A stretch of 6,755 nucleotides of DNA. Source: CAIZGX01 sp044371535 (GTDB taxonomy: Bacteria > Bacteroidota > Bacteroidia > Flavobacteriales_D > Sanyastnellaceae). This document shows positions 5,351-6,755 of this stretch, piece by piece. Location: NCBI GenBank assembly GCA_044371535.1, contig JBILTL010000112.1, positions 1 through 6,755 of the forward strand, read 5' to 3'. The notes beneath the pieces are model-generated. The model made no database searches. It saw only the letters and a program-made list of their open reading frames with translations, and was not told the DNA's origin. Each line of letters starts with the position of its first letter. Position 1 is the first letter of the stretch. The position numbers and the translations under genes were made by a program.

Positions 5351-5430
5351 CAACTTCTTCGTGCCGTTGCAAAGGACCCTCTTGGAGTTCATAATTTTGC
5401 ATAGTCGAAAAATCTAATGATAAAAAAAGT
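5351..5430. other. Convergent intergenic spacer without a clear terminator
   Basis: This spacer separates the converging + and - operons. An A-run at 5422-5428 would be a T-run for the minus-strand transcript, but only a three-base-pair stem lies ahead of it, so no intrinsic terminator is called. No other signal is seen. Confidence 0.4.
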
Positions 5431-6066
5431 TTACTGAATTTTAAATAAATGAAGAGGTTCTCGATTAATTTCCAATAGGGCGTTCGAGGGGTTTTCTTGC
5501 ATCACGTTTGAATACAATCCAGTTCCGAAATAGGTTTGAGTGTTTATATATAACATTGAGTTATTCTTGAGTTGAGTTTTAAAAGATGCATTATCTCTGA
5601 ATGATAAAAGAGATAAATTATCTGTATAGCAATAACGAATGTTAAGTGAACTAATAGCCTCGAGCCATGATTTTACCATGAATTCTGAATCATCATGAGT
5701 TTGATTAAGTAATAGAGTTGACGGTTGAATCTCATGTTTTTCCAGGAATTCGAGCATTATTTTGTTCGAGCAAACAAAATAGAAGAGATCTATAACCTTG
5801 TTTTCTCTTTCGTGACTAAATTTTATCTTGAGACACCTTACGACTAAGCCATCAAGTGTTTTAATATTATTAGTTATTAATGTGCATCCAATTTTTGGCG
5901 TTATTGCTGAAATGTCAAGTACATCAGTTATATCATTGAAAATATACACCTTTGGCGATATATAAGTATTGTTGAAGGCGATATGATGAATTGGACGAAG
6001 GTCATATCCGCAGGCAGGATACCACGCGCTTTCATTCGATAGGATTGTGCTTATTAATGTTTTCAT
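5431..6066 (-). CDS. Hypothetical protein, last gene of the minus-strand run
   Basis: This protein has 211 residues and I do not recognise its family. The N-terminus has an aromatic, conserved-looking stretch, ESAWYPACGYDLRPIHHIAF (12-31), followed by alternating hydrophobic strands (VYIFND 40-45, GCTLITNN 60-67, DLFYFVCSNKIMLEFL 93-108) and late aromatic segments, suggesting a compact alpha/beta cytoplasmic protein. It has no signal peptide and no membrane segment. Four Cys residues (20, 61, 78, 99, with another at 146) are scattered rather than paired as a zinc site. Its ATG lies 2 bases after the stop of the preceding gene, so translation is probably coupled. The sequence is clearly richer in A+T than recG or the ATPase operon, consistent with acquired DNA. 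Confidence 0.75.
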   Translation of the reverse strand: MKTLISTILSNESAWYPACGYDLRPIHHIAFNNTYISPKVYIFNDITDVLDISAITPKIGCTLITNNIKTLDGLVVRCLKIKFSHERENKVIDLFYFVCSNKIMLEFLEKHEIQPSTLLLNQTHDDSEFMVKSWLEAISSLNIRYCYTDNLSLLSFRDNASFKTQLKNNSMLYINTQTYFGTGLYSNVMQENPSNALLEINREPLHLFKIQ

Positions 6067-6068
6067 CT

Positions 6069-6383
6069 TTATATTAGAATTAATTGATATCCTTTTTTCT
6101 TTTGGAATTCTATAGACCCTGGATTGTGGTCTTTTACTTCATATCTTGAGGGGAAATCCATTCCATATTGATTACGAAAAGAATTTTCGCTGTATACACA
6201 AACACCATCTTCGATAAGGCATATAGCTGTGGAGCACAACGAACCTTGCATTTGCCAGATTGTATTTTTATTAATCAAGAATTGAAACAGCGGAGCAACG
6301 AACTCAGGATTGAGCTGACCTGTCTCATAAAGACATAACATGTTGAACCATGTGTCGTCGTTAATTATTTGCCTTAAATTCAT
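6069..6383 (-). CDS. Small protein of a phage/bacterial accessory family (LFQ-LI-WQ-QG signature)
   Basis: This is a 104-residue protein. Residues 16-61 match from memory a family of short, mostly phage-borne and accessory proteins with the pattern YExGxL...LFQxLIxxxxxWQLQGxxxxxAxxLIExGxC: here YETGQL (19-24), LFQFLIN (32-38), IWQMQG (42-47), TAICLIEDGVC (52-62). I believe this is Pfam DUF7417, but the number is unverified and no function is established to my knowledge. Members are often only 50-70 residues; this one has an extra 40-residue polar C-terminal tail. The motif is predicted helical and may mediate binding. It sits 19 bases after the upstream gene's stop and 2 bases before the 211-residue gene, so it belongs to their operon. 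ATG at 6383; no Shine-Dalgarno is evident. Confidence 0.75.
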   Translation of the reverse strand: MNLRQIINDDTWFNMLCLYETGQLNPEFVAPLFQFLINKNTIWQMQGSLCSTAICLIEDGVCVYSENSFRNQYGMDFPSRYEVKDHNPGSIEFQKKKGYQLILI

Positions 6384-6402
6384 AGTTATTTTCTTCTTAC
6401 AT

Positions 6403-6755
6403 TTAATTTAAGTTTCCAAGTTGTAGTTCGTAGAATAGATCTTCTTGTGATTTGACAGGCAGAATTTTTGTGAGTTTTCGCTCATAAATGAATTTATACA
6501 GTTGGCATTTTAATCTATGATTTTCATCTTTTAAATCACCCATTTTTAAAAGTGTAACGAGACTGAGGAAATTTTCTTCATTTACCTGAATATCTGGATT
6601 ACTGTATATCAATGCAGAGGTTTTCTCAAGTTCACTATGAAATTCCACCGTTTCAATCGAGGTTATTATCGTTTTTGCTTTTCGTGAGATAGTGTTTGTG
6701 AAATTTGAAGTGCGCGGATCTATATTTAAATAATATTTTGGTGGAGGGCATGATA
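6403..6755 (-). CDS. Hypothetical protein, 5' end beyond the window
   Basis: The frame ends at TAA 6405-6403 and stays open to the right edge, giving at least 116 residues. The only start codon in the window is GTG at 6648 (81 residues), but the 35 codons before it read as plausible protein (CPPPKYYLNIDP, then TNTISRKAKT), so the true start is probably outside. The C-terminal part is helical and charged: VNEENFLSLVTLLKMGDLKDENHRLKCQLYKFIYERK, written here across two helices around a DLKDEN turn, then KSQEDLFYELQLGNLN. No family is recognised. It is the first visible gene of the A+T-rich minus-strand run and may be the C-terminal end of a larger protein. Confidence 0.65.
   Translation of the reverse strand, partial: SCPPPKYYLNIDPRTSNFTNTISRKAKTIITSIETVEFHSELEKTSALIYSNPDIQVNEENFLSLVTLLKMGDLKDENHRLKCQLYKFIYERKLTKILPVKSQEDLFYELQLGNLN

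Noticed and set aside
5431..6383. Toxin-antitoxin or toxin-immunity pair
   Set aside because: The gene sizes and tight spacing fit loosely, but no nuclease, antitoxin DNA-binding or immunity motif can be seen, so the label would be invented.
6654..6751. Minus-strand ATG at 6751 opening a 32-codon frame
   Set aside because: It runs one base out of frame with the truncated gene, ends at TGA, and has no features; it is probably a shadow.

Overview
The window looks like chromosomal DNA of a Bacteroidota bacterium. The signs are a TAnnTTTG-type -7 promoter box, coding regions that start without a Shine-Dalgarno sequence, and the family types of the genes. A Flavobacteriia/Crocinitomicaceae-like host is a guess; nothing here proves rank below phylum.

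Layout. (1) Bases 1-1897, + strand: most of recG, the branch-migration helicase of recombination and fork repair, cut at its 5' end by the window edge. (2) Bases 1898-2706: about 810 bases with no convincing protein gene, packed with short hairpins. There are two kinds of tandem hairpin array, a perfect 29-bp inverted repeat, and a minus-strand promoter running straight into an intrinsic-terminator hairpin. (3) Bases 2707-5280, + strand: a two-gene operon encoding a von Willebrand factor A (vWA) protein and a magnesium-chelatase-I-like AAA+ ATPase, 3 bases apart. Such pairs act as ATPase plus metal-dependent adaptor; the client is unknown. (4) Bases 5281-5350: a second, shorter hairpin array of the first kind. 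(5) Bases 5431-6755, minus strand: three tightly spaced genes of unknown function, visibly richer in A+T than the left-hand genes. The first gene of the run (rightmost) continues past the window edge. One of them carries the signature of a family of small phage and bacterial proteins.

The most unusual content is the hairpin arrays. In family A (1898-2044 and 5281-5350) every unit is a short stem with a usually 3-base loop, and every linker between hairpins is exactly ATGA. The stem sequences differ from unit to unit while both arms stay complementary. Both family A arrays begin at the first base after a stop codon. In family B (2070-2140, 2295-2398, 2571-2641) the hairpins are 9 or 15 bases, nearly all with 3-base loops, and are separated by exactly 5 bases, usually GGAAT or CCAAT. 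Again stems change in matched pairs. This within-array covariation means that hairpin shape, rather than sequence, is being kept, either by selection or by a copying mechanism.
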